Notes: a model not told the origin generated them from the letters alone. A DNA stretch of 64,000 nucleotides from Bacteroidota bacterium (GCA_013286325.1 JABDFZ010000004.1:1-64000); one strand, 5' to 3'; positions 16,901 to 26,556 are shown, counted from the first letter of the stretch. Made by a program: numbers and translations.

Positions 16901-19900
16901 TTACTGCGCTTTCGGGCTACTACCCTGGAAAAGGGAGACGACCTTTAAAATAGCCGGAACTCCCGCACCAATTGCTGTTACATAAGTAATTATCTTGGTA
17001 TAGGCTTCCTGTTGCGATGCTATCAGGAAAACAAGGATAGCCAATACAGCTATAATCAGCGGTATCTTTAGGCTGCCCCAATTACCATTATCCTTAACCT
17101 GGTCTTTTATTCGGTTTGCCTCAGCGTTGCCTATAGCGGTAAGTATAAAATTACGGAAACCTTTGTTAAATAACATCAGCGTCCCTTTTGGTTTTATGAT
17201 GAGGCCCTTGCACATTAGCATGCTCAGGTTATAATCATCATACGGGTTTACCAACCCATCTTCAGCTAAATCATATAACAAAAACTTTTCTTCCTTGGTA
17301 AGCGATTGCCATATATAAGTATAAAAATAGTGCGAGGTTATTTGGAGCTTAAAAATCAGCGAATCGCTTATTTCCCCCAATTCTTTGTCTTCCGGATGCA
17401 GGTTTTCCAATGTCATTTTCTGCATATTGTTTAGATAATGCGAGTACTGGGTTTCTTCCATAACAGTGCGGCGCAATTCATTATCATCATTGGCGTTTTT
17501 AAATTGCAGTGGTTCAACCACAATGCGGAAGTGCCCCAAAAGTACGTGCCAGCGTTCCAGCTCGCTTTCTTGTGTCTCTTTGCCCTGTTGATCATTATAC
17601 GAATCGAGGAAAGTAATAGGGTGAACGGTTGATACAATGATCACCTTGCTTCTCCCTTTCTGCATCAGTGACTCAAGCAGATCGAGTTTTATACTGTTGG
17701 TTTTGTCGTCTTTAATATTGTATTCAAAATGATTAATAATGATAAGGGAATAGCAGTCTCTAAGTGCCTCTTCCTTGCAGGCTTTCCAGTCTGGGTCATT
17801 TGCACCTGCCTCGGGCGATATCAGGATCATATCGGCAATAAAAACATTATTATCCGATGGCTCTTTTTCATTATAGATCAGCAGCTCCCTGTTATTTCCC
17901 AGTAGCCTTTTTGATTTAAACGCATCGAACTTTTTCTCCCATAATTCGGGCTGGTTTTTTTTCTGTAAAAGAAGCAGCTCTTTTTCTTCCCGGTCGGTCA
18001 GTTTGTTCCGCTTTAGTACCTTTTTTAATTTGTTCAACTTGCCTGAGCCGGGAGAGCCCAGGATAAAAAGCAGCGAATTCAGCTTGTTATCATGCAAAAG
18101 CTTTTCATCCATGTTTTCCCATCCGTGTTTCGATGGCAGGTTAAGTGCAAACAGTTTCCTGATAATATTATGGATAACATAATAAAACCCGATAATGGGT
18201 ATGCTAAGCACCAGCCAGAAAATTATAGCAGGATAATCACTAATAATGAGCGATATCAGACTAAAATTATATCCTGCCTTTTTATAATTACAGATGGTAT
18301 AAAAGCTGCGGTTTTGTGCATGGGTAAGGCTGCTGAAAACAACCTCATTATTCACCGACCGCGAATTTAAATTGCCATTCTTTAACGATATACTGTTTTT
18401 ATAAAATTTAACAGCGCTTAATACTTTTATGGTAAAGTAATCCTCCTTTGTGTATTTACATGTATCGTTCAGTTGTGTTCCAATCCCGCTCTTGCCGTTA
18501 ATTACAGGAAGTATTTTATTTACATATATGCCATCGTAATAAACACCGCTTGTGTACAATTGTCCTTTTTGAATGCTATCAAGCCGCGGTTTTGTGATGC
18601 TTCCTGGAGGCATCTTTTGTGTTAGCGAACTTGCAAAAGTTAGTTGGCTATCTCGGGTAATTAAATTTTGCTCGTAGTTAAAAGAATAAATAAAAAAGAA
18701 AACCACAGGGATCCCGCTGGTAACAATTAACCGGGTTGTTGCCATTAGCGCGAAACTATTGGTGTAGCTCCAGTTAAGTGCATGCCTGCTTTTGTAGTCT
18801 ATTAATTTATCAAGCAGATAAGTGCCTGCCTTACAGGATAAAAAACCTGCTGCTGCTGCCAGGAACTCGAATGACAGCAGGAGCCAGAAGTTTTCATGAT
18901 CGAGCGTTTTCCATGCGAAGTAATCAATAAGGTTTACAAATATGCATAGCCACTTTACAGCAATCATCTTATACCTGTAATTATTAGGCGCTCTTTCCTT
19001 GTACTTAGCGGCAAAAATACTGTTTAAAAATATGGAGATAAACGTGACAGAAAAAAGCAGGATATAAATATAACAGAGAAAAGAGCTAAACTGGAAAAAA
19101 ATAATAAGCAGTATAATGAGCGTTCCATTCGAAATTATGGCCAGGTTATATTCCCTGTGAGATGTTGTTTTAGGGCCGATCCAGGAGGTATCAAAAAACT
19201 GTTTCTTGAAAAAAGAACGTTTGGACGAGGCAAGAAAAACCACCAGAAACTGGATTAACTGGAAAGTAAGCAGATAAATAAGCATGGATACGGTAAAGGA
19301 ATAATCCTCAATATCGCGGGTATCGTTATAGTTGGTATCCTCAAATATTACCAAAAAATAAGGTAATCCCGACAGCGGTTTTATCTTTATTTTATATTGT
19401 TTGCCAAAATAGTCGGCAGTAAAATTTGTGTCCGATTTTGCTTCAAGGCAGCTTACCAGCATGCTGCTGTCGGCAAACTCTTTCTTGAGGTTTTCATTCA
19501 AATTACGATCAGGGTGATAGTGATACAGTACATCTCCATCTTCATTAATAACAGCAAATTGGTAACCATCTGGCATTATTACACTATCCAGGCTTTTGGC
19601 AGTAAATGTCATCGCTGCTATGGTAAAATTGCCTTTTAAAGCCTTTTTAGCAATTACAGATGTAAAGGCACCCGTGGTTCTGGATACCACCTGATCGAGA
19701 TAAAATTCAAACTTGCCTTTGCTATTGGGCCTATTGGTAACAATATTCTTAAAATAATCCCTTTCGCTAAAGTTGGCATGCAAGGCGTTAACACTATCGG
19801 TAGTCCAGTTATTTCTTTCCATCCCGGTTGAATCGAGCCAATAAACCTGTTTTACACTCATGTTCGGAGCCTCTTTTCTAAGTAGTGCGTCGCACGATAC

Positions 19901-21052
19901 ATCTTTTATACCCTGCGCATATTTTATATGGTTACTTCCCAGGTTGATTATATCAGTTTTTTCTGTTTTATAAACTAGGTCGTATTGTGAAAGCTGCCGG
20001 TACGCATTATCAATCTCAAGTGCAAATGCAGCATCTATTCTATTGGCCAGTTTATTTACCGATTTTGAAAGCTGCCCATACTCGGTCCTGAAAGCATATA
20101 TAATAAACACGAAAAATAACAGCGACATAAGTAACATGGATACCAGGATGCTTGAAACACCATCAACTACCGTTAGCTTATCCTTGCTACCCATCTGGTA
20201 TAACTTTAACCAGGGAAGTGAAACTATAGTAATAACTGTTGCTGTTAAAAGTACGACCATTGTCCATAAAGGCAATTGGCTTTTCTCTTTCTGATAGTTT
20301 TTAGCCGAAACCAACCCAACTATCAGCCATTCATTATTAACATCAACCCTTACAGGCTGCGAAAACGCCTTGTAATCCCTGCCGCCAATAGTAAGCGACC
20401 GTACGCCAGGGCTTGTTACCTTGTTTTTAACTTCCAGCAGCGAGTCTCTTATTTTATAGTTTAAACCGGAAGGAAATGTTTCATAAACCTCTCTTTGGCT
20501 GTTATTAAAAACCACATAATTATCAAAAGTATCGCCTGCCAGCAGGGGCTTAATAAACTGATCGAAACGATAACGGATGCCAATAGATATTGAATCTGTT
20601 TCTTTTACCCCTTTTATTAAGTTACTTACTGTTAAGGTAAATTGTTGCGAATTGGAATCCGCATTAATGATAGTAGTAACAGGGCTATCGCCCCTGACAA
20701 TAGCATTTTTTTGCTTTGCAGGCACAATTTGGATACGTAGTAGTGTAAAATCCTTTTGCGAATATTGAGTGATATAATCGTTTAGCCGTTTTAAACTATC
20801 GCTATAAATTTTTAAGTTATCTTGATTTTTAGGGTAGGCTAATAAAAGGTTTTTAATAAGAGAAATACTGTTATCAATTTTAAAATGGATGTTATTGTCA
20901 ATAATCTGAAGGCACCTGAACCTGCGTTCCTGAACAGTTTTTTCATTATTAGGCACATAGATAAAAAAGTAGGAAGCACCTAAAAAGATCAGGATAAGTA
21001 ATGTGCCAAAAACTGCCATCTGGTTTTTTATTGCTGAGAAAAGTTTTGACAT
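16901..21052 (-). CDS. Large Cache-domain membrane receptor with P-loop-like cytoplasmic domain
   Basis: 1383 residues, not recognised as a named family. TM1 at ~15-33. First extracytoplasmic sensor region ~34-255. TMs at ~262-282 and ~300-322. A second region resembling dCache at ~325-570 (SERDYFKNIV, then YQFAVINEDGDVLYHYHPD). Then about six more hydrophobic helices to ~970. A cytoplasmic region has a Walker-A-like loop LGSPGSGKLNKL near 992-1005 (K followed by L, not S/T) and a hydrophobic strand SLIIINHFEYN near 1107 in Walker B position. Two C-terminal TMs follow. It suggests a ligand sensor coupled to an NTPase-like module. It stands alone on its strand; lepB is divergent. Confidence 0.75.
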   Translation of the reverse strand: MSKLFSAIKNQMAVFGTLLILIFLGASYFFIYVPNNEKTVQERRFRCLQIIDNNIHFKIDNSISLIKNLLLAYPKNQDNLKIYSDSLKRLNDYITQYSQKDFTLLRIQIVPAKQKNAIVRGDSPVTTIINADSNSQQFTLTVSNLIKGVKETDSISIGIRYRFDQFIKPLLAGDTFDNYVVFNNSQREVYETFPSGLNYKIRDSLLEVKNKVTSPGVRSLTIGGRDYKAFSQPVRVDVNNEWLIVGLVSAKNYQKEKSQLPLWTMVVLLTATVITIVSLPWLKLYQMGSKDKLTVVDGVSSILVSMLLMSLLFFVFIIYAFRTEYGQLSKSVNKLANRIDAAFALEIDNAYRQLSQYDLVYKTEKTDIINLGSNHIKYAQGIKDVSCDALLRKEAPNMSVKQVYWLDSTGMERNNWTTDSVNALHANFSERDYFKNIVTNRPNSKGKFEFYLDQVVSRTTGAFTSVIAKKALKGNFTIAAMTFTAKSLDSVIMPDGYQFAVINEDGDVLYHYHPDRNLNENLKKEFADSSMLVSCLEAKSDTNFTADYFGKQYKIKIKPLSGLPYFLVIFEDTNYNDTRDIEDYSFTVSMLIYLLTFQLIQFLVVFLASSKRSFFKKQFFDTSWIGPKTTSHREYNLAIISNGTLIILLIIFFQFSSFLCYIYILLFSVTFISIFLNSIFAAKYKERAPNNYRYKMIAVKWLCIFVNLIDYFAWKTLDHENFWLLLSFEFLAAAAGFLSCKAGTYLLDKLIDYKSRHALNWSYTNSFALMATTRLIVTSGIPVVFFFIYSFNYEQNLITRDSQLTFASSLTQKMPPGSITKPRLDSIQKGQLYTSGVYYDGIYVNKILPVINGKSGIGTQLNDTCKYTKEDYFTIKVLSAVKFYKNSISLKNGNLNSRSVNNEVVFSSLTHAQNRSFYTICNYKKAGYNFSLISLIISDYPAIIFWLVLSIPIIGFYYVIHNIIRKLFALNLPSKHGWENMDEKLLHDNKLNSLLFILGSPGSGKLNKLKKVLKRNKLTDREEKELLLLQKKNQPELWEKKFDAFKSKRLLGNNRELLIYNEKEPSDNNVFIADMILISPEAGANDPDWKACKEEALRDCYSLIIINHFEYNIKDDKTNSIKLDLLESLMQKGRSKVIIVSTVHPITFLDSYNDQQGKETQESELERWHVLLGHFRIVVEPLQFKNANDDNELRRTVMEETQYSHYLNNMQKMTLENLHPEDKELGEISDSLIFKLQITSHYFYTYIWQSLTKEEKFLLYDLAEDGLVNPYDDYNLSMLMCKGLIIKPKGTLMLFNKGFRNFILTAIGNAEANRIKDQVKDNGNWGSLKIPLIIAVLAILVFLIASQQEAYTKIITYVTAIGAGVPAILKVVSLFQGSSPKAQ

Positions 21053-21343
21053 GTTTTTGGCTTTTAAGATGTGTATTGGGTTTAGTTAGCTACGGCCTTT
21101 CGGTATTTAAGGCAGTTACTGGCTTAAATACCGATATAAAATCACAATTGATAAAAACCGGTTGACTAAATGGTGCTGGTTTTCAATAATTTAAATAAAA
21201 TTAATTTATTGCGATGATATAGTCAACCGTAGTTTTACGCAATTTTAGCAGTTGAAATTGCGTAAATAATGAATAAGTTTAATTATTTGCCGGTGTAACA
21301 AAAGATCATTCCGATAGTCAAAACTTTCATCAAAACCTGCGTT
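21053..21343. promoter_or_regulatory. Divergent intergenic region with three long inverted repeats
   Basis: The 291-base gap between the Cache/P-loop gene and lepB holds three dyads. (1) 21101-21133: CGGTATTTAAG and CTTAAATACCG, with inner CAG/CTG. (2) 21159-21168 CGGTTGACTA with 21220-21229 TAGTCAACCG. (3) 21234-21266: TTTACGCAATTT and AAATTGCGTAAA around a nine-base spacer. None has a proper T-tract, so operators or RNA structures are more likely than terminators. Confidence 0.75.
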
Positions 21344-22453
21344 ATGAAATGGAAACTTCCTTTTAGAAAGAAAACCGACAGTAATAAGCCCAAAAAATCA
21401 AAGACCCGCGAGTGGGTGGATGCCATACTATTTGCTGTAATTGCATCAACTATCATCAGGGGTTTACTATTTTCTGCCTATGCCATCCCTTCCGGCTCGA
21501 TGGAAGGTACGCTGCTTACAGGCGATTATTTGTTTGTTAGCAAGATCAGCTATGGGCCGAGGATGCCTTTCACACCGGTTTCGGTTCCTTTTTTGGAATC
21601 CACCGTTACTAAATATAATATTAAAACCTATTGGGATGGCATTAAGCTGCCCTACTTTCGTTTACCCGGCCTGGCCGAAATAAAGAAAGGCGATATTGTT
21701 GTTTTTAATAAACCGGATGAAGCCGACCCATCGTACAATAAACCTGTAGATGTAAGGACAAACTTAATTAAACGCTGCCAGGCAACCCCCGGCGACCTAC
21801 TCACCATAGTAAATGCGCAGGTATATATTAACGGCAAAGCGATGCCTAATGCTGAGAAATCGCAAACATCATATACCGTAGTTACGGATGGCACCAGTAT
21901 TAATCCGCAGGTATTTCAGGACATGAACATTGAAATGCTTTCGCAAAGTGATGCCAATACCTACGAAATGATCATTCCCAAAGCTTACCTGGCTACATTT
22001 AAAAGCTTCTCTAACATAAAAAGTGTGACACCTTTTATAGCTCCCGCAGGGAAATATGACCCCTCGGTATTTCCACATAACGAAAAATTTAAATGGAACC
22101 AGGACAACTTTGGTCCGCTTGTTATGCCAAAAAGAGGGATGACTATCCCACTTAATGATTCTACAATGGCTCTATACCGCCGGGCAATTGAACTTTACGA
22201 GAACAACAAAGTAGAAATAAACGGAAAAGATGTATTGATTAACGGTAAAAAGGCCGACAATTATACCTTTAAAATGAATTACTACTGGATGATGGGCGAC
22301 AACAGGCATAACTCGCTCGACTCCCGTTTCTGGGGATATGTTCCGGAAGACCATGTGGTTGGTAAAGCCATGATAACCTGGATGAGCATTGATTCGACAG
22401 GCACCTTTTTCGATAAGATCAGGTGGAGCCGGATCTTTAAACCAATCAATTAA
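21344..22453 (+). CDS. lepB: Signal peptidase I
   Basis: 369-residue inner-membrane serine/lysine protease that removes signal peptides from exported proteins. One N-terminal TM (AILFAVIASTIIRGLLFSAYAI) is followed by the catalytic serine box AIPSGSMEGTLLTGDYLFVSK, quoted here as IPSGSMEGTL. The general-base lysine lies in LIKRCQATPGD. The C-terminal box is MMGDNRHNSLDSRFWGYVP. The length reflects a large inserted region (about residues 150-290) that is common in Bacteroidota LepB. A 16-bp terminator follows. Confidence 0.95.
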   Translation: MKWKLPFRKKTDSNKPKKSKTREWVDAILFAVIASTIIRGLLFSAYAIPSGSMEGTLLTGDYLFVSKISYGPRMPFTPVSVPFLESTVTKYNIKTYWDGIKLPYFRLPGLAEIKKGDIVVFNKPDEADPSYNKPVDVRTNLIKRCQATPGDLLTIVNAQVYINGKAMPNAEKSQTSYTVVTDGTSINPQVFQDMNIEMLSQSDANTYEMIIPKAYLATFKSFSNIKSVTPFIAPAGKYDPSVFPHNEKFKWNQDNFGPLVMPKRGMTIPLNDSTMALYRRAIELYENNKVEINGKDVLINGKKADNYTFKMNYYWMMGDNRHNSLDSRFWGYVPEDHVVGKAMITWMSIDSTGTFFDKIRWSRIFKPIN

Positions 22454-22458
22454 TTTAA

Positions 22459-22499
22459 AAGTGCGAAAGAAAAAATTGATTGATTTTTCTTTCGCACTT
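22459..22499. terminator. Bidirectional terminator after lepB
   Basis: A perfect 16-bp stem (AAGTGCGAAAGAAAAA with its complement) with a nine-base loop lies between convergent lepB and the DUF4142 gene. The arms themselves carry the A and T runs. Confidence 0.85.
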
Positions 22500-22504
22500 C
22501 TCCG

Positions 22505-23083
22505 CTATTTCAAACTCTCTTTTATTGCATTAATAGCATCCAGATGCTCCTGCAATATGGGTAGTGTTTTCTTTGCAAAGCTTTTTACATCAGGATCAAG
22601 GCATTTCTTCGAGGCGGTTTCAAAAACTTTGATATCGTTTTTATGGTCTTCTATCATATTGTTGATATAGGCTTTATCAAAGTCTTTTCCTGACTTTTTG
22701 GATAACTTACCAATTGTTTTCTGCTCATCTGCACCGGGGATTGCCGGAATTGAAATATTTTTGGTTACCGCCAGGGCCTTAATCTCATCGTTTATTATGG
22801 AATGATCTTTTATCATCATTGTCCCAAAATTCTTAACCTGTTTGCTGATGCCCTTTTTTTGTGCAAGCTTACCCAGTTCAACTTCGGCCATACTGCCGCT
22901 GGCGGCTTCAACTGTAAATTGAGCATCAACCTTCTCAACCCCAATACTTAGTTTTGTGGTTGTGTCTTTTATGGCATTTATACTGTCGGCCCGGGCAGTA
23001 CTATCGTTCTTTGTATTGCTTTGGCATGCATTAAATATTAATACACCCAGTATAGCCACTACCAATACACTTAGTCTCTTCAT
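22505..23083 (-). CDS. DUF4142 lipoprotein
   Basis: 192 residues from the preferred ATG at 23083 (MKRLSVLVVAILGVLIFNAC); the 26 extra N-terminal residues in the ORF track precede a clear lipoprotein signal with cysteine at residue 20. The mature part is a DUF4142 helical bundle (EVELGKLAQKKG, VKNFGTMMIKDHSIINDEI, YINNMIEDHKNDIKVFETA). The fold resembles ferritin-like four-helix bundles. Function unknown; the family is common in soil bacteria. A DHSI/HxxH-like pattern in the bundle is conserved in the family. Confidence 0.88.
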   Translation of the reverse strand: MKRLSVLVVAILGVLIFNACQSNTKNDSTARADSINAIKDTTTKLSIGVEKVDAQFTVEAASGSMAEVELGKLAQKKGISKQVKNFGTMMIKDHSIINDEIKALAVTKNISIPAIPGADEQKTIGKLSKKSGKDFDKAYINNMIEDHKNDIKVFETASKKCLDPDVKSFAKKTLPILQEHLDAINAIKESLK

Positions 23084-23175
23084 TTTATCAGAGCTTGATT
23101 TTGTTAAGTAACAACGTATTTTCGGTTTAGTTTCTGTAAGGGTGATAGTTATATGCCGCAAAATAATTTTAATAA

Positions 23176-23206
23176 ATTGCGTTAGCTTAAAGTTTTATTA
23201 TTTTTG
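23176..23206 (+). promoter_or_regulatory. Promoter of gcvH operon
   Basis: ATTG (23176-23179), 19 bases, then TATTTTTG (23199-23206) fit TTTG-N19-TAnnTTTG with one mismatch. The predicted start is about 15 bases before the gcvH ATG. Confidence 0.6.
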
Positions 23207-23226
23207 ACGCTATAAATCAAAATAAT

Positions 23227-23607
23227 ATGGAGTTTCCGGCAGGATTAAAGTATACTAAAGACCACGAGTGGATCAGAGTTGAAGGTAATAACGCCTTTAT
23301 AGGTATTACCGAGTTTGCACAGCGCGAATTAGGCGATATTGTTTATATTGATATTACCGAATTGGGAAAAGAAGTTTCCAAAGACGAAGTTTTTGGTACT
23401 GTTGAGGCGGTTAAAACCGTATCAGACCTTTTTATGCCGGTTACCGGAACAGTTACTGAGGTTAATAAGGCACTGGATAAACAGCCTGAGCTGGTAAATT
23501 CTGACCCTTATGGCGAAGGCTGGATGGTTAAAGTTACTTTAACTGATGCTTCAGCTGTTGAAGATCTATTGTCGGCGGATAGTTATAAATCGCTGATTGG
23601 CGTTTAA
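23227..23607 (+). CDS. gcvH: Glycine cleavage system H protein
   Basis: 126-residue lipoyl carrier that shuttles the aminomethyl group between the P, T and L proteins. The lipoylated lysine is in [15 protein letters not shown] near residue 63. [12 protein letters not shown] at the start and [11 protein letters not shown] at the end are family hallmarks. The other gcv genes are not nearby. The stop TAA overlaps the ATG of the VanZ-like gene by one base. Confidence 0.96.
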   Translation: MEFPAGLKYTKDHEWIRVEGNNAFIGITEFAQRELGDIVYIDITELGKEVSKDEVFGTVEAVKTVSDLFMPVTGTVTEVNKALDKQPELVNSDPYGEGWMVKVTLTDASAVEDLLSADSYKSLIGV

Positions 23608-24005
23608 TGAAAGCAATTTTTAAATATTACGGGCCCGCTATATTGTGGGCCTTATTTATTTTTATAATGTGCAGTATTAAGATAAGCAATAACTTATCCG
23701 ACTCGCCATTATTCTTTCCGGGCTTTGATAAGATAGTACATAGTGGATTTTTTCTGGTAATGACAGCTTTTATTTCATATGGCGTTATCAGGCAACAATC
23801 ACCGCGCACTTTATCGTATAAAGCATTGTTACTGATCACTATTATTGTTATTGCATACGGCGGACTTATCGAGCTGTTGCAATACTATATCTTCACCTGG
23901 CGAAGTGGCGACTGGAATGATCTTTTTGCTGATATTACAGGTGCATTAATGGGAGCTTTTAGTATTATGTTAACAGTTAAAGCAACGGGTTATGCTAAAA
24001 AATAA
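23607..24005 (+). CDS. VanZ-like family membrane protein
   Basis: 132 residues with four hydrophobic helices. FPGFDKIVHSGFFLVM and IELLQYYIFTWRSGDWNDLFADITGALMG carry the VanZ pattern (DKxxHxxxF, E-QxxxxxRxxDxxDxxxNxxG). Function unknown apart from the teicoplanin-resistance link of the founder. Coupled to gcvH by a one-base TAATG overlap. Confidence 0.85.
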   Translation: MKAIFKYYGPAILWALFIFIMCSIKISNNLSDSPLFFPGFDKIVHSGFFLVMTAFISYGVIRQQSPRTLSYKALLLITIIVIAYGGLIELLQYYIFTWRSGDWNDLFADITGALMGAFSIMLTVKATGYAKK

Positions 24006-24138
24006 ATTTATACTCTTAGGATTAGCAGCAATGCTTGCCCTGTCATCCTGCGGAATTTTCCATAAAGATTGCGGCTGCCCCAAATTTGGGATGATAAAAC
24101 AGAGCACAGCAGCAAATAAAACTCATTTAATATGCTGA
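23992..24138 (+). CDS. 48-aa small lipoprotein
   Basis: Not in the ORF track. The ATG at 23992 lies inside the last codons of the VanZ-like gene (14-base overlap), typical of translational coupling. MLKNKFILLGLAAMLALSSC is a lipoprotein signal with lipobox LSSC. The mature peptide is only about 29 residues and holds DCGCPKFG, a short Cys-rich motif I have seen in other small Bacteroidota lipoproteins (recall only). Function unknown. Confidence 0.75.
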   Translation: MLKNKFILLGLAAMLALSSCGIFHKDCGCPKFGMIKQSTAANKTHLIC

Positions 24139-24160
24139 TTGTAAAATTCATCTCTTCTTA

Positions 24161-24192
24161 TTTGGATTTAATTTAAATAAGCAATACATTTG
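24161..24192 (+). promoter_or_regulatory. Promoter of feoAB
   Basis: TTTG (24161-24164), 20 bases, TACATTTG (24185-24192): an exact match to the Bacteroidota promoter consensus, 22 bases before the feoA ATG. Confidence 0.75.
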
Positions 24193-24213
24193 ACCTAAGT
24201 TTTAAATAAGGAT

Positions 24214-24429
24214 ATGACGCTTTCAGAACTTGAACCAGGTGAATTTGGTATTGTAAAGGAGTTTACTGACCTTGAAATGTCGGTAAAATTGATGGAAATG
24301 GGATGTTTACCCGGTGAACCGGTTACCGTTTCGCGCCGGGCGCCGCTTGGTGATCCAATTGCTATTCAAGTATCTGGTTACCAGTTAAGCCTGCGAAAAT
24401 TTGAAGCTTCTACTATTATTCTGCAGTAA
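24214..24429 (+). CDS. feoA: Ferrous iron transport protein A
   Basis: 71-residue SH3-like protein that assists FeoB. TLSELEPGEFGIVKEF, MEMGCLPGEPVTVSRRAPLGDPIAIQVSGYQLSLRKFEA (typical LMEMGCLPG and RRAPLGDP motifs) cover the domain. It is 11 bases upstream of feoB and shares its promoter. Confidence 0.93.
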   Translation: MTLSELEPGEFGIVKEFTDLEMSVKLMEMGCLPGEPVTVSRRAPLGDPIAIQVSGYQLSLRKFEASTIILQ

Positions 24430-24440
24430 CACCGTTACAA

Positions 24441-26555
24441 TTGAAAGCCGATATAAGAGTTGCACTTGTAGGAAACCCCAACACCGGTAAATCAACTCTT
24501 TTTAATACATTAACCGGTTTAAATCAAAAAATAGGAAACTTTCCGGGGGTTACGGTTGATAAAAAAACCGGATACAGCCAACTGCCCGATGGGCGTACTG
24601 CCGAGATCATCGACCTTCCTGGTACTTATAGCCTTTATCCCAAAAGTAAAGATGAGTCCATTGTATTCTCTGTACTGGCGGATAAATCAAATCCGCATCG
24701 CCCCGATCTGGTTGTTGTAATAATTGATGCAACTAATCTTAAAAGGAATTTGCTGCTTTATACCCAGGTTGCCGACCTGAAGATCCCTGTTATTGTTGCC
24801 CTCAACATGATGGACATGTCGAAAAAGGCAGGGATAACAATTGATATCGATCTGTTTGCAAAAAAACTGGGCGTGCCTGTAGTTCCTATTTCTGCAAGGA
24901 AGGTTGAAGGGATTGATAAATTAAAGTCGGTAATAAGCTTTGCCAATAAAATTGCCCTGCAGGAACCATCTATTGACGTAAATGCAATAGCCCCGCAGCT
25001 GATAAACCAGATAAGCGAAGAATTAAAGCTTGATAATCCGTATTATGCCCTGCAGCTTGCCCATCAGCATGAGACTATAAAGTTTATTTCGCCTGCTGAA
25101 AGTGACCGTATTGAAGAGCTTGAAAAGGAGTTTTCTTTTCATTCGCAAAAGGCACAGGCTACGGAAACTATTGCCCGGTATAATTTTATAAACGACCTGC
25201 TATATGATACTGTAAAGGTACCCGAAACAGCAAAGGACGAAACACTAAGCAATAAAATTGATAAGGTACTTACCCACAAGGTGTTTGGCTTTATTATTTT
25301 TTTAGCCGTGTTGCTGTTTATGTTCCAGTCTATCTTCTCATGGTCGGCTTACCCAATGGAACTGATTGCCGATTTGTTTGTATGGGTACAAAACTCCCTT
25401 CATCATATTTTACCGGCCGGCCCATTAACCGGATTGCTTGTTGATGGCGTTATAGGCGGTTTAAGCGGCGTGATGGTATTTATCCCGCAGATAGCTATAC
25501 TTTTTGCCTTTATCTCTATATTGGAAGATACAGGCTATATGTCGCGGGTTACGTTTATGATGGATAAGCTGATGCGTAAGGTTGGCCTTAACGGTAAATC
25601 GGTAGTTCCCCTTATTGGTGGTTTTGCCTGTGCAGTACCTTCAATTATGAGTACGCGCACCATTGAAAACTGGAAAAGCCGCATGATCACCATTATGGTT
25701 ACGCCATTGGTTACCTGTTCGGCCCGCTTGCCAATTTATGTGCTGCTGATAGGCTTGGTTGTACCTAACCGAAATGTATGGTGGCTGTTTAATTTACAGG
25801 GACTTGCCCTTACGGGGATGTATATATTCAGCTTGATATCGGCAATAATCGTTGCTTTTGTATTTAAGCTGATATTGAAAAGCCGCGAACGCGGTTATTT
25901 TATTATGGAATTGCCCGTTTACCGTATGCCAAGATGGAACAATGTGGCTTATAGCATGTATGACCGTGCAAAAACGTTTGTTTTCCAGGCAGGAAAGGTC
26001 ATTATTGCCGTATCAGTAATATTATGGGTGCTGGCGTCATACGGCCCGGGTGACCGTTTTGCTAAGATCGAGCAAAAATATAAACAACCTCAATATTCAA
26101 AACAGCTTAGTCCTGATGAATTAAGCAAAGCAATAGGTTCGGAAAAACTTGAAAATTCGTATGCCGGTGTATTGGGGCATGTAATAGAGCCTGTAATAAA
26201 ACCTTTGGGGTTCGACTGGAAAATAGGCATCGCCCTGATCACTTCCTTTGCTGCCCGCGAAGTTTTTGTGGGTACAATGGCAACCATTTACAGTGTTGAT
26301 GGTAATGCCGAAAAAATAGAATCGGTACAGAAAAAAATGGGCTCGGCTAAGAACCCTGAAACAGGGCAGCCCGTATTTTCATTGGCGGTTGCCTTCTCGC
26401 TCATGATTTTTTATGCATTTGCTATGCAATGTGCCAGCACCGTTGCCGTAGTTTACCGCGAAACCAAAAACTGGCGCTGGCCAGCCGTGCAATTTGCTTA
26501 TATGACCGTACTGGCCTATGCTGCAAGTTTTGTAGCATATCATTTGTTAAAGTAG
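24441..26555 (+). CDS. feoB: Ferrous iron transporter FeoB
   Basis: 704-residue Fe(II) permease of the inner membrane. The N-terminal G domain has G1 GNPNTGKSTLFN, G3 DLPGTYSLYP and G4 NMMD. A helical linker (residues ~165-260) precedes the membrane domain with the paired Gate motifs (GFACAVPSIMSTRTI and FAAREVFVGTM) and late helices with AMQCASTVAVVYRET. The start is TTG at 24441, giving MKADIRVALVGNPN. FeoC is absent, as usual in this phylum. A terminator follows immediately. Confidence 0.95.
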   Translation: MKADIRVALVGNPNTGKSTLFNTLTGLNQKIGNFPGVTVDKKTGYSQLPDGRTAEIIDLPGTYSLYPKSKDESIVFSVLADKSNPHRPDLVVVIIDATNLKRNLLLYTQVADLKIPVIVALNMMDMSKKAGITIDIDLFAKKLGVPVVPISARKVEGIDKLKSVISFANKIALQEPSIDVNAIAPQLINQISEELKLDNPYYALQLAHQHETIKFISPAESDRIEELEKEFSFHSQKAQATETIARYNFINDLLYDTVKVPETAKDETLSNKIDKVLTHKVFGFIIFLAVLLFMFQSIFSWSAYPMELIADLFVWVQNSLHHILPAGPLTGLLVDGVIGGLSGVMVFIPQIAILFAFISILEDTGYMSRVTFMMDKLMRKVGLNGKSVVPLIGGFACAVPSIMSTRTIENWKSRMITIMVTPLVTCSARLPIYVLLIGLVVPNRNVWWLFNLQGLALTGMYIFSLISAIIVAFVFKLILKSRERGYFIMELPVYRMPRWNNVAYSMYDRAKTFVFQAGKVIIAVSVILWVLASYGPGDRFAKIEQKYKQPQYSKQLSPDELSKAIGSEKLENSYAGVLGHVIEPVIKPLGFDWKIGIALITSFAAREVFVGTMATIYSVDGNAEKIESVQKKMGSAKNPETGQPVFSLAVAFSLMIFYAFAMQCASTVAVVYRETKNWRWPAVQFAYMTVLAYAASFVAYHLLK

Positions 26556-26556
26556 C

